From assembly GCA_032160545.1 (NCBI GenBank), contig JAVHVN010000052.1:1-18673 (forward strand): 18,673 bases of DNA. Direction: 5' to 3'. This document shows, piece by piece, positions 6,172-13,916 of this stretch; positions within the stretch are counted from its first letter, which is position 1, and every line of letters starts with the position of its first letter. Under the pieces are notes generated by a model. It did no database searches, had not been told where the DNA came from, and saw only the letters and a list, made by a program, of their open reading frames with translations. The DNA comes from DATGFB01 sp032160545 (lineage in GTDB: Bacteria > Actinomycetota > Actinomycetes > Mycobacteriales > Jatrophihabitantaceae). A program made the translations under genes and the position numbers.

Positions 6172-8040
6172 TCAGACCAGCGAGTCGAGCCACGACTCGT
6201 GCAGGGCCGCGAACTGCCCGGCGCCCGTGGCTATCAGCTCGCCCGGCGAGCCGTCCTCGATGACGTACCCGTCGTCGAGAACCAGTACCCGGTCGGCGAT
6301 CTCGACGGTCGAGAGCCGGTGAGCGATGATCAGCGCCGTGCGCTCGGCGAGCACGGTCGACAGCGCCCGCTGCACGGCGCGTTCGGTCGGCACGTCGAGC
6401 GACGAGGTTGCCTCGTCGAGGATGAGCACGGCGGGGTCGGCGAGGAAGGCTCGCGCGAACGCGACGAGCTGACGCTGCCCCGCCGAGAGCCGGCCGCCGC
6501 GCTTGCGGACGTCGGTGTCGTATCCCTCGGGGAGTGCGGCGACGAAGTCGTGTGCGCCGACCGCGCGGGCGGACTCGACGATCTCGTCGCGGGTGGCGCC
6601 GGGGCGTCCGAACGCGATGTTGTCGGCGACCGAGCCCGAGAACAAGAAGCCGTCCTGCGTGACCATCACCGTGGCGCGCCGCAGGTCACGTTCGCCGAGG
6701 TCGCGCAGGTCGACGCCGTCGAGCCGGACCGCCCCGGAGGTGGGGTCGTAGAACCGCGAGATCAGCTTGGCGATCGTCGTCTTGCCGGCCCCGGTGGCGC
6801 CGACGAGCGCGACCGTCTGCCCGGCGACGATCTCGATGCTCAGCTGGTGCAGCACCGGCCGCTCGGGCAGGTAGCCGAACTCGACCGCGTCGAGTGTCAG
6901 CGCGCCACGGACCTGCGGCGGCAGCGCGGCCGGCTCGGCCGGCTCGGGCACCGCCGGCTTCTCGGCCAGCACGGCCGCGATCTTCTCGAGCGCCGCGCTC
7001 GCCGACTGCAACGAGTTGTAGAAGACCGCGACGTCCTCCATCGGGTCGTAGAACTGGCGCACGTACAGCAGGAACGAGGTCAGCACGCCGAGTGCCAGGC
7101 TGCCGTCGGCCACCCGGTAGCCGCCGACGAGCAGCACGGCGACGGTGGCCGCGTTGCCGACGAACGACGTGCCCGGGATGAACACGGCGTGCAGCTTGAA
7201 CGCCTGCCGGTTCGCCTCGCGGTAGTCGTTGTTCAAGGCGGCGAAGATGCCGTCGTTGCGCTGCTCGCGGCGGAACGCCTGCACGGCCCGGATGCCGTTG
7301 AACGACTCGACGATGTTGACGATCATCGTCGCCACGGACTCTCGGGTGCGGCGGAAGGCGACCGTGGCACGGCGCGCGAACCACCGGTAGAGCAACCAGA
7401 GCGGGATGAGCGACGCGAGGGCGATCAGTGCCAGCTGCACGTCGAGGACGAGCAGCAGCACCGAGATCGCCGCGATGTTGAACACAGCCGTCAGCAGCCC
7501 GTCCAAGCCGGTGTCGAGCAGTTCGGTCAGCGTGTCGACGTCGGAGGTCAGCCGCGAGATGACCCGGCCGGAGGTGAACTTCTCGTGGAAGGACACCGAT
7601 AGGGCCTGGACGTGGTCGTAGCCCCGGCGGCGCAGGTCGAACAGGATCGCCTGGCCGATGACCCCACTTCGCAGGACGAACACCGACCGCAGCCAGCCGG
7701 ACAGCAGCGCCGAGACGACGAGCGACACGGTGATGACGATCAGCGTCGTGTAGTCGCCGCGCACCGCGTCGGGCAGCGCGCGGTCGATCGCGACACCGAT
7801 CAGCCACGGGCCGGTCATCGTCGCGGCGACCTGGACGAGCGCGGCGAGCAGCACGAACCCGATCGCCCGCCGGTGCGGGCGGATCAGCGAACCGAGGAGG
7901 GCCCGCGCGTCATGCCGGAGCCGCAGGCGGCCGTTCTCGTCGCGTTCGTGCGCCTGCTGGGCGGCCGCCGCCTCGGCGGTGAGCCGACCGCGCCAGGTCG
8001 ACGGGTCGCTCGGCGCCTCGATCAGTTCGGGGTCGGTCAT
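6172..8040 (-). CDS. ABC exporter half-transporter, consensus ATPase subunit
   Basis: A 622-residue type IV ABC exporter subunit. A ~55-residue hydrophilic head is followed by a six-helix membrane domain (about 60-350) and an ATPase domain (about 385-622). Visible motifs are Walker A GATGAGKT at 414-421, the Q-loop in VMVTQDGFLFS, the signature LSAGQ at 518-522 (Ala in place of the first Gly of LSGGQ), Walker B LILDEATSSLD with catalytic Glu543, and the H-loop AHRLST. Its ATG overlaps the stop of the upstream ABC gene by four bases, so the two are translationally coupled and should form a heterodimer. The Ala in the signature falls in the composite site that pairs with the partner's degenerate Walker B. 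The substrate is unknown; related actinobacterial pairs export drugs, lipids or peptides. Confidence 0.92.
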   Translation of the reverse strand: MTDPELIEAPSDPSTWRGRLTAEAAAAQQAHERDENGRLRLRHDARALLGSLIRPHRRAIGFVLLAALVQVAATMTGPWLIGVAIDRALPDAVRGDYTTLIVITVSLVVSALLSGWLRSVFVLRSGVIGQAILFDLRRRGYDHVQALSVSFHEKFTSGRVISRLTSDVDTLTELLDTGLDGLLTAVFNIAAISVLLLVLDVQLALIALASLIPLWLLYRWFARRATVAFRRTRESVATMIVNIVESFNGIRAVQAFRREQRNDGIFAALNNDYREANRQAFKLHAVFIPGTSFVGNAATVAVLLVGGYRVADGSLALGVLTSFLLYVRQFYDPMEDVAVFYNSLQSASAALEKIAAVLAEKPAVPEPAEPAALPPQVRGALTLDAVEFGYLPERPVLHQLSIEIVAGQTVALVGATGAGKTTIAKLISRFYDPTSGAVRLDGVDLRDLGERDLRRATVMVTQDGFLFSGSVADNIAFGRPGATRDEIVESARAVGAHDFVAALPEGYDTDVRKRGGRLSAGQRQLVAFARAFLADPAVLILDEATSSLDVPTERAVQRALSTVLAERTALIIAHRLSTVEIADRVLVLDDGYVIEDGSPGELIATGAGQFAALHESWLDSLV

Positions 8041-9812
8041 CGCTCGACCAGTTCGGAGGTCTGCGCCAGCAGGTCGCGGTAGACCGGCACCTCGGCGAGC
8101 AACTCGCTGTGCGTGCCGACGGCGGTGATGCGGCCGTCGTGCAGCAGCGCCACCCGGTCCGCGAGCAGGACGGTCGACGGCCGGTGCGCGACCACCAGCG
8201 CGGTGGTGCTCGCGAGCACGCGGCGCAGCGCCGACTCGACCTGCGCCTCGGTATGCACGTCCAGAGCCGACAGCGGGTCGTCGAGCACCAGTACCCGGGG
8301 GCGTCCGAGGACCGCGCGGGCCAGTGCGAGACGCTGCCGCTGGCCACCGGACAGCGACAGGCCCTGCTCGCCGATGCGCGTGTCGAGGCCGTAGGGCAGC
8401 TCGTACACGAACGACGCCTGGGCCACCTCGACGGCCTCGGCGATGTCGTCGTCGGTGACGCCCGCGCGGCCGAGTGTCAGGTTCTCGCGGACGCTCGCCG
8501 AGAACAGGGTGGCGTCTTCGAACGCCGTCGAGACCGCGTGGCGCAGCTGGTCGAGGCGCAGGTCGCGCACATCGACGCCGCCGAGCAGGATCCGGCCGCC
8601 GGTGACGTCGTACAGGCGCGGGACGAGCGCGGTCAGCGTCGTCTTGCCCGAGCCGGTGCTGCCGACGAGCGCGACGGTCTCGCCCGCGGCGATCGACAGC
8701 GTGACGCCGCGCAGCACGTCCCGCGCCGCGTCGGCGTAGTGGAACCGCACGTCCTCGAACACCAGCGTGCTGCCGGTCTCGGCGGCCACCGGGTTCGCGG
8801 GGTCGACGATCGTGGGGCGTTCGTCGAGCACCTCGAAGATGCGGCGTGCGGCGCTACCGGCCTCCTGCAACAGGGCGAGCAGCCACCCGAGCGACACGAT
8901 CGGCCAGATCAGGCGCAGGAACAGGGTGAGGAAGGCGACCAGTTGGCCGAGCGTCATCGAGTGATGGGCGACGGCGAGGATGCCCCCGCCCGCGACGCCG
9001 GCGAGCACCAGTTGCGGCAGCCCTTCGAGGAAGGCCCAGAAGGCGGCCAGGGTGCGGATCTTCGTCAGCTCGGCGCCGCGCAGCCGCTCGGCGTCCTGCG
9101 TGAACCGGCGCAGCATCTCCGGCCGGCGGCCGTACGACTTGATCACCCGGATGCCGAGCACCGACTCCTCGACCGAGGTCGCGAGGTCGCCGGTGAGGTC
9201 CTGCGCGGTTCGGGCGTCGGTCGAGTACCGCAGCTCGAAGCGGCGGGTGAACACGACGAGAGGTGTCATCGCGACCAGGACGAACAGCCCGAGCACGAGG
9301 TGGAGGTGCAGCAGCAGCGCCAGCACGACGACCGAGGTCGCGGTGTTCGCGATCAGGAACACGAAGCCGAAGCCGATGAAGCGGCGCAGCGTCGACAGGT
9401 CGGTGGTCAGCCGTGACAGCAACTGACCCGACGGCCACCGGTCGTGGAAGGAGACCGGCAGCCGCTGCACATGGGCGAACAGGTCGCGGCGGATGTCGGT
9501 CTCGATGCCGAGTGCCGCGCTTGCCATCGCATAACGACGGACGTAGAACAGCACCGCCTCGGCGACGCCGAACAGCAGTGCGAGGCCGGCCAGCGGCCAG
9601 ATGCCACCGGTGTCGTGCTGGCGGACCGGCCCGTCGATGACCCGGCCGACGATCAGCGGGACCAGCGACTGAGCGAGCATCGCCCCGACGGCCGAGACGA
9701 TCATGACGATGACTGCCGTGCGATGCGGACCTGCCCAGGCGCGCAGTCGCAGCACGGAGCTGATCGCGCTCGTGCCGCCCCCGAGCTGTGCAGTCTCGGC
9801 TGGGGCGGTCAC
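8037..9812 (-). CDS. ABC exporter half-transporter, degenerate ATPase subunit
   Basis: A 591-residue membrane-ATPase fusion, the first gene of the two-gene ABC operon. Six helices lie within about residues 25-320, and the ATPase domain begins near 350. Walker A is GSTGSGKT at 384-391 and the signature LSLSGGQRQR is intact. Two key residues are changed: the Q-loop glutamine position is Glu432 (AFEDATLFS), and the catalytic glutamate after Walker B is Asp512 (VLVLDDPLSALD). The H-loop His (AHRPST) is kept. This pattern marks the subunit that supplies a non-hydrolysing site in heterodimeric exporters such as TM287/288 and BmrCD. The GTG at 9812 was chosen because TACCGT lies 7 bases upstream and the first membrane helix follows at normal distance. 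A longer upstream reading of the frame only crosses sepH. Confidence 0.9.
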   Translation of the reverse strand: MTAPAETAQLGGGTSAISSVLRLRAWAGPHRTAVIVMIVSAVGAMLAQSLVPLIVGRVIDGPVRQHDTGGIWPLAGLALLFGVAEAVLFYVRRYAMASAALGIETDIRRDLFAHVQRLPVSFHDRWPSGQLLSRLTTDLSTLRRFIGFGFVFLIANTATSVVVLALLLHLHLVLGLFVLVAMTPLVVFTRRFELRYSTDARTAQDLTGDLATSVEESVLGIRVIKSYGRRPEMLRRFTQDAERLRGAELTKIRTLAAFWAFLEGLPQLVLAGVAGGGILAVAHHSMTLGQLVAFLTLFLRLIWPIVSLGWLLALLQEAGSAARRIFEVLDERPTIVDPANPVAAETGSTLVFEDVRFHYADAARDVLRGVTLSIAAGETVALVGSTGSGKTTLTALVPRLYDVTGGRILLGGVDVRDLRLDQLRHAVSTAFEDATLFSASVRENLTLGRAGVTDDDIAEAVEVAQASFVYELPYGLDTRIGEQGLSLSGGQRQRLALARAVLGRPRVLVLDDPLSALDVHTEAQVESALRRVLASTTALVVAHRPSTVLLADRVALLHDGRITAVGTHSELLAEVPVYRDLLAQTSELVER

Positions 9813-9819
9813 TCGTGCG

Positions 9820-9825
9820 ACGGTA
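9820..9825 (-). promoter_or_regulatory. Candidate -10 hexamer of the ABC operon
   Basis: TACCGT (TANNNT) on the minus strand, 7 bases before the GTG at 9812. It gives the ABC pair its own promoter in the 62-base gap after sepH. Confidence 0.5.
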
Positions 9826-9874
9826 CGTCGCGGCACTGACGACGAGCGAGCGGATTTCGCCGGGAGCGCAGAAC

Positions 9875-10909
9875 TCAGTCGGTGTTGCGGCGCACGCCGA
9901 GCATGATGTCGTCCCAGGACGGCATCTGCGGTTTCCCGTTGCGGCCCCGCGGGGCCTCGTCGCGGCTCGCGACGCCCAGGTTCTTCAACCGTGGTAGTGG
10001 CGTCGTCGGCTCGCGGTGGTCGTCGGCCGGCTCGTCGTTCGCAGCGTCCACCGCCGCGTCGGCCAGCCGCAGTGGCAGCGGCGGCGCGTGGTAGTCGTCG
10101 TCCGTGGCGTCGCCCGGATCGCGGACAACGTGCCGCGGATCGTCCTCCAGGGCCTCCTGGTCGAAGACGTCTTCGGCAGCCGCGTCCATGTCCTCGAGGC
10201 CGTCGGACGGGACGCCGGTCAGGGTCGGGAAGGCGACCACCCCCGGCGCGAGCGCGGGTGCCGCCGCGAGGCTCGGACGCGCCGGGCCGGCGTCGACGAC
10301 CCGGCTGGCGAACGGCCGGACCGGACGGTCGCTCAGCAGCTCGGCGGCCATCTCGTCGATCGGCGCCACGGAGCGGGCCGTCAGGTTGAACGACCACTCG
10401 GCTGAGCGGGCGTCGGGTTCGGGGTCGCCGCCCACCCAACCGGCCGTGACCACCCACTGCCCGTCGGCGCGCCGGTAGGCGTCCCAGGTGACGGTGAAGG
10501 GATCGATGCCGTGGGCGCCGAAGCGGGCATCGACAGCCTCGCCGAAGATCACCGACTGCCCCTCGGTCGTGCTGCGGCGGGCGCGGGCGCGGCGGGCCTC
10601 GTCGGCGACCCGGTGGCGCTCGTCGAGCACCGGTCCGGCGAAGCGCAGGACCCGCTCGAGCGTGACGTCGTGCTCGTCGGCGAGGGTCGCCGGGTCGGCA
10701 CCCGCTCGGACCCTGACCTGGATCTCGCGCGGGCTGATGGACGGCTCGGGCCGGGGCGCCTCGGTGTGGTGCAGGCGCGGCAGATCGGTGCGAATCGCGT
10801 CGCGCAGCGGGGTGCTGACGTAGAGGACGAACTGCTCGCCACCGTCGGCGGTCTCGAGGATCACACGATCCCCGTTGTCACCCGGCCCGACGTAGCGCAG
10901 CTGTCGCAT
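9875..10909 (-). CDS. sepH: Septation protein SepH
   Basis: A 344-residue cell division regulator. SepH, studied in Streptomyces and mycobacteria, binds FtsZ and promotes its assembly at division sites. The N-terminal DUF3071 domain (about 1-165) starts MRQLRYVGPGDNGDRVILET and contains a helix-turn-helix-like segment (DPATLADEHDVTLERVLRFAG) and the conserved WDAYRRADGQW and WSFNLTARSVAPID blocks. A long acidic, proline/alanine-rich linker (about 190-310) is probably disordered. The C-terminal tail carries the family's conserved GKPQMPSWDDIMLGVRR at about 325-341. The ATG at 10909 has TATCGT six bases upstream and CTGCCA a further 17 bases upstream. serC lies 53 bases upstream on the same strand, an arrangement also seen, from memory, in mycobacteria. 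The DUF3071 and tail motifs make this call secure. Confidence 0.93.
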   Translation of the reverse strand: MRQLRYVGPGDNGDRVILETADGGEQFVLYVSTPLRDAIRTDLPRLHHTEAPRPEPSISPREIQVRVRAGADPATLADEHDVTLERVLRFAGPVLDERHRVADEARRARARRSTTEGQSVIFGEAVDARFGAHGIDPFTVTWDAYRRADGQWVVTAGWVGGDPEPDARSAEWSFNLTARSVAPIDEMAAELLSDRPVRPFASRVVDAGPARPSLAAAPALAPGVVAFPTLTGVPSDGLEDMDAAAEDVFDQEALEDDPRHVVRDPGDATDDDYHAPPLPLRLADAAVDAANDEPADDHREPTTPLPRLKNLGVASRDEAPRGRNGKPQMPSWDDIMLGVRRNTD

Positions 10910-10915
10910 GGCCCG

Positions 10916-10944
10916 ACGATAGGCGCATCGCGTCCGGATGGCAG
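10916..10944 (-). promoter_or_regulatory. Candidate sepH promoter, leaderless
   Basis: On the minus strand, CTGCCA (10939-10944) is a 4-of-6 match to a -35 and is followed after 17 bases by TATCGT (10916-10921). The ATG comes 6 bases later. This is the best-formed -35/-10 pair among the leaderless candidates here. Confidence 0.55.
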
Positions 10945-10962
10945 TAGCACACGCCGGGGCGC

Positions 10963-12084
10963 TCAGAGGCTCGACACGACATGATCGACGCAGGCGGTGA
11001 GCGCCTCGACGTCGTCGGGCTCCACCGCTGGATACATCCCCACCCGCAGCTGATTGCGGCCGAGCGCACGGTACGGCTCGGTGTCGACGATCCCGTTCGC
11101 GCGCAGGACCGCGGCGACGGCCGCCGCGTCGACGTCGGGGCTGAAGTCGATCGTGCCGACGACCGGGCTGCGCAGCGCCTTGTCGGCGACGAACGGGGTG
11201 GCGTATGCGGACGAATCGGCCCAGGCGTAGAGCCGCCCGGACGAGTCGGCGGTGCGCTTCGCGGCCCAGTCGAGGCCCCCGCGATCGAGGAGCCACTCGA
11301 CCTGGCGGGCGAGCAGCCAGAGGGTCGCGATCGCGGGTGTGTTGTAGGTCTGGTCCTTGCGGGAGTTCTCGACGGCGAGGGTGAGGTCGAGCGATGGCGG
11401 CACCCACCGTGTGCGAGCCACCTCGGCGACCCGTTCGAGGGCAGCGGGGGAGAGGACGGCGAGCCACAGGCCTCCCTCGCCGGCGAAGCCCTTCTGCGGG
11501 GCGAGGTAATAGGCGTCGGTCTGGCCGACGTCGACCGCGATGCCGGCCGCGGCCGAGGTCGCGTCGACGAGCATCAGGGCGCCCGCGTCGGCGCCCCTGA
11601 CCCGGCGCACCGGCAGCGCGACACCGGTCGAGGTCTCGTTGTGCGGCCACGCGTAGACGTCCACACCGGGCTCGGGACGGGCCGTGGGAGCGTCGCCGTA
11701 CTCGCTACGCAGCTCGGTGGGCTCGCCGAGGAACGGTGCGCCGCGCGTGACCGCGGTGAACTTGGCCGAGAACTCCCCGCAGACCAGGTGCTGCGCACGG
11801 TCGCGGACGAGCCCGAACGCAGCGGCGTCCCAGAAGGCGGTGGAGCCGCCGTTGCCGAGCACCACCTCGTAGCCGTCGGGCAGCGCGAACAGCTCGGCGA
11901 GACCGGCCCGGATGCGCCCGACGAGCGCCTTGACCGGCGCCTGGCGGTGGCTGGTGCCCAGTAGCGAGCCCGCGGTGGCGCCGAGCTCGGCGAGGGCGTC
12001 GAGCGGGACCTTCGAAGGACCCGACCCGAACCGCCCGTCGCGTGGCTTCAGCTCGTCGGGGATGATGATCTGGGGGGACGCCAC
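10963..12084 (-). CDS. serC: Phosphoserine aminotransferase
   Basis: A 373-residue PLP-dependent aminotransferase of class V, of the actinobacterial SerC type. It converts 3-phosphohydroxypyruvate and glutamate to phosphoserine and 2-oxoglutarate in serine synthesis, in the cytoplasm. Visible features are FGSGPSKVPLDAL near the N-terminus, LLGTSHRQAPVK, the cofactor loop LGNGGSTAFWDAA, WPHNETSTGVALPV, VDATSAAAGIAVDVG, the PLP lysine Lys198 in APQKGFAGEGGLW, and the C-terminal NQLRVGMYPAVEPDDVEAL. The GTG at 12084 precedes ASPQIIIPDELKPRDGRFG, the usual N-terminus of this subfamily. GAGAAT lies 6 bases upstream. It is followed by sepH after 53 bases. The enzyme depends on pyridoxal phosphate, which PdxH in this window can supply. 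Confidence 0.94.
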   Translation of the reverse strand: MASPQIIIPDELKPRDGRFGSGPSKVPLDALAELGATAGSLLGTSHRQAPVKALVGRIRAGLAELFALPDGYEVVLGNGGSTAFWDAAAFGLVRDRAQHLVCGEFSAKFTAVTRGAPFLGEPTELRSEYGDAPTARPEPGVDVYAWPHNETSTGVALPVRRVRGADAGALMLVDATSAAAGIAVDVGQTDAYYLAPQKGFAGEGGLWLAVLSPAALERVAEVARTRWVPPSLDLTLAVENSRKDQTYNTPAIATLWLLARQVEWLLDRGGLDWAAKRTADSSGRLYAWADSSAYATPFVADKALRSPVVGTIDFSPDVDAAAVAAVLRANGIVDTEPYRALGRNQLRVGMYPAVEPDDVEALTACVDHVVSSL

Positions 12085-12090
12085 ACCCCG

Positions 12091-12096
12091 ATTCTC
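12091..12096 (-). promoter_or_regulatory. Candidate -10 hexamer of serC
   Basis: GAGAAT on the minus strand, 6 bases before the GTG at 12084. Seventeen bases further upstream is GGAAAC, which resembles an ECF-type -35 more than a housekeeping one; the sigma factor is therefore uncertain. Confidence 0.35.
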
Positions 12097-12161
12097 CCAT
12101 CGCCGTCCGAGCCGTTTCCGGCGGTGCGGGCGTGCCGGCGGGCGGCGCCGAGGTCGCGGGC

Positions 12162-12305
12162 ATGAGCCTTCGCTGGTACACCGTCGTCATCGACTGCCCC
12201 GCGACCGCCGTTCTTCGTGCCTGTGCCGGAGTCGAAGGGTCACCGAAGTCAAAACCTGGCGCCTGTGCCTTTCCGCCGTGCCGAGTCGCGAGCAGGATGG
12301 AGCGG
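12162..12305 (+). pseudogene. Remnant of a VOC (glyoxalase-like) family gene
   Basis: From ATG at 12162 the reading MSLRWYTVVIDC (12162-12197) closely matches the N-terminus of actinobacterial VOC/glyoxalase-like proteins. A few bases later, in the next frame, FFVPVPESK (12211-12237) matches the internal FVPVPEGK block that lies far downstream in intact members. In the third frame VKTWRLCLSAVPSRE (from about 12250) loosely recalls the following KNRLHLDL segment. This implies a large internal deletion plus frameshifts. The first segment happens to be in frame with the ankyrin gene, so an automatic call could attach it as a false N-terminal extension. The first two matches are from family memory and are good; the third is tentative. 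No functional product is expected. Confidence 0.55.
12293..12298 (+). promoter_or_regulatory. Candidate -10 hexamer of the ankyrin gene
   Basis: CAGGAT, 7 bases before the GTG at 12306. The context GCAGGATGG is identical to that in front of the leftmost gene of the window. It supports GTG 12306 over ATG 12297. Confidence 0.45.
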
Positions 12306-12707
12306 GTGAGCGATCCATTGAGCCCGGACGAGCTGGCCCTGCTGCACGGCGTCCTCGACGCCGCCCGTGACGGCGACGTCGAGCACCTGACGCGTGCGCT
12401 CGACGCCGGGGTGCCGCCCAACCTCACCGCCGCCGCGGGCGACTCGTTGCTGATCCTTGCCGCGTACCACACGCAACCCGAGGCGGTCCGCATCCTGCTC
12501 GAGCGTGGGGCTGACACCGACCGCGTCAACGACCGGGGGCAGACGGCCCTGGGTGCGGCGGTCTTCCGGCGGTCCGAGCCGATCGTGCGCATGCTTCTCG
12601 ACGCGGGCGCCGACCCCGCGGCGGGCGGTCGGACCGCGTTCGAGATCGCCGAGTTCTTCGAGCTGCCGGAGATGACCGCCCTGCTCCGCGAGCCACGCCA
12701 GTTGTAG
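12306..12707 (+). CDS. Small ankyrin-repeat protein
   Basis: A 133-residue cytoplasmic protein made of about three to four ankyrin repeats, a helical protein-binding scaffold. After VSDPLSPDELALLHGVLDAARDGD the repeats are visible: DVEHLTRALDAGVPPNLTAAAGDSLLILAAY, PEAVRILLERGADTDRVNDRGQTALGAAVF, SEPIVRMLLDAGADPAAGGRTAFEIAEFF and a capping PEMTALLRE. Such stand-alone short ankyrin proteins are common in actinomycetes; partners are unknown. The GTG at 12306 was preferred because a -10-like hexamer lies 7 bases before it and the usual family N-terminus begins there. ATG at 12297 and the far upstream ATG at 12162 are in the same frame but would add unrelated sequence. It converges with the channel-like gene with 9 bases between stops. 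Confidence 0.85.
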   Translation: MSDPLSPDELALLHGVLDAARDGDVEHLTRALDAGVPPNLTAAAGDSLLILAAYHTQPEAVRILLERGADTDRVNDRGQTALGAAVFRRSEPIVRMLLDAGADPAAGGRTAFEIAEFFELPEMTALLREPRQL

Positions 12708-12716
12708 CAGCGGGCG

Positions 12717-13916
12717 TCAGTCCGTCGGCGGCTGCGGGACCGGAGCGTCGATCGTTCGCGGCATGCTCTGGGGATCGTCCCTGGCGGTCTCGCGCGCGAC
12801 GCGGTTCGCCGGCCGGTGCGGTGGCACGGGATGCGAGGGCCAGCGCCGCGGCCCGCTCCACATCGCCGGGGGCGCGTCGATCGACCGGGCCAGGGCGTAC
12901 GCCATCCGCTCGTAGTTGACCCGCCACCCCCGGAAGTGCGGCCAGGCCTGCTCGGCCGAGACCTCGACGCTGAACCCCACGGCCTGCAGCATGTCCACCG
13001 CGGCGGCGAACTCGTCGAACGTCAGCGTGATCGACTCGTTCGGGTCGGCGTCGTCGACGACCGGCAGTCCGATCGCGCCCGCGATCTGCTGCATGCAGCT
13101 GATCCCGCTGCGCACCACGAGCCGGGCCCGCAGCGTGGGGGCCGTCGACGGGGTCAATGACAAGTGCAGCGCCGCGGCATCCATCACGCTGATCATCGAG
13201 ATGAGCCAGTTGGAGTAGGGACGCGGCGAGCGCAGCCAGCACAGCGTCAGGTAGGTGCTGTGCGTCTCGGCGACGTCGGCGGCCCACCGCTCCCACGTGC
13301 GGTACAGGTCAGCCAGCTCGCCGGAGCCGTCCAGGGTGCCGAGGCCGAACCGGGTGCGCGCCAGTAGCTCCGGTCCCCAGGCCGGGAGGCCGCCGCGGGC
13401 GACGAGCAGCGTCACCTCCTCCTCGCGGCGGTTGAACGCGGCGTACAGGGTCGGCAGGTACCCGATCTGCAGGCCGACGACGACCAGGCCGGAGAAAGCC
13501 GCGATGTACACGAGCGTCGTCGAACCCGAGTGCGTCGGGGCGGAGTAGCCGAGGGTGAACAAGGAGGAACCCGATTCGTCGAATGCCGAGGCGAGCCGTC
13601 CGCGCACGAAGGGAAGCAGCATGAACGCGTAGGCGACGTCGAGCAGCGCGATCCACAGAACCAGCCGCAGGAGCAGCGCCATCGGCGCCTGCCACGCCAG
13701 GAGCCGGTCACGGGCCGGGTAGGTGCGCAGCGGCCGCCGCATCGCGGCGAACACGGCGATCGCGGTGCGCCCGGACAACTTCGAGATCCGGCTGTTGATC
13801 GGCCGCGGCACGATCAGCGTGCCGATCACGCTCAGCCAGGTAGACAGCGCCAGCGCGAGCCCCGCCGCGAACCCGACCCACTGGGCCGGAGCGGGCAGCA
13901 CGGCGTCGGAACTCAT
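12717..13916 (-). CDS. Ion-channel-like membrane protein with TLGYS pore motif
   Basis: A 399-residue membrane protein that looks like a two-helix pore-domain channel with an extra N-terminal helix. Hydrophobic segments lie at about residues 12-34, 79-104 (outer helix) and 134-156 (inner helix). Between the last two is a re-entrant-loop-like segment, ESGSSLFTLGYSAP, with TLGYS at 121-125. This resembles the potassium channel filter TVGYG, with Ser replacing the final Gly. The inner helix runs into IGYLPTLYAAFNRREEEVTLLVARGG, which I recall from bacterial proteins annotated as two-pore-domain-like potassium channels. The ~230-residue C-terminal part is cytoplasmic and of unknown fold; the last 45 residues are proline-rich. 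The ion and gating are unknown. The ATG at 13916 is preceded by an unusual structured leader. The upstream gene on the same strand is citrate synthase, 96 bases away. Confidence 0.65.
   Translation of the reverse strand: MSSDAVLPAPAQWVGFAAGLALALSTWLSVIGTLIVPRPINSRISKLSGRTAIAVFAAMRRPLRTYPARDRLLAWQAPMALLLRLVLWIALLDVAYAFMLLPFVRGRLASAFDESGSSLFTLGYSAPTHSGSTTLVYIAAFSGLVVVGLQIGYLPTLYAAFNRREEEVTLLVARGGLPAWGPELLARTRFGLGTLDGSGELADLYRTWERWAADVAETHSTYLTLCWLRSPRPYSNWLISMISVMDAAALHLSLTPSTAPTLRARLVVRSGISCMQQIAGAIGLPVVDDADPNESITLTFDEFAAAVDMLQAVGFSVEVSAEQAWPHFRGWRVNYERMAYALARSIDAPPAMWSGPRRWPSHPVPPHRPANRVARETARDDPQSMPRTIDAPVPQPPTD

Noticed and set aside
9813..10457. Upstream extension of the first ABC gene to an 806-residue protein
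   Set aside because: The extra part is antisense-frame sequence across sepH, without homology; the GTG at 9812 has a promoter at the right distance.
12162..12305. ATG 12162 as the true start of the ankyrin protein, making a fusion
   Set aside because: The added residues match the start of another family (VOC) and then lose similarity in this frame, as expected for a remnant. The GTG at 12306 fits promoter and family start.
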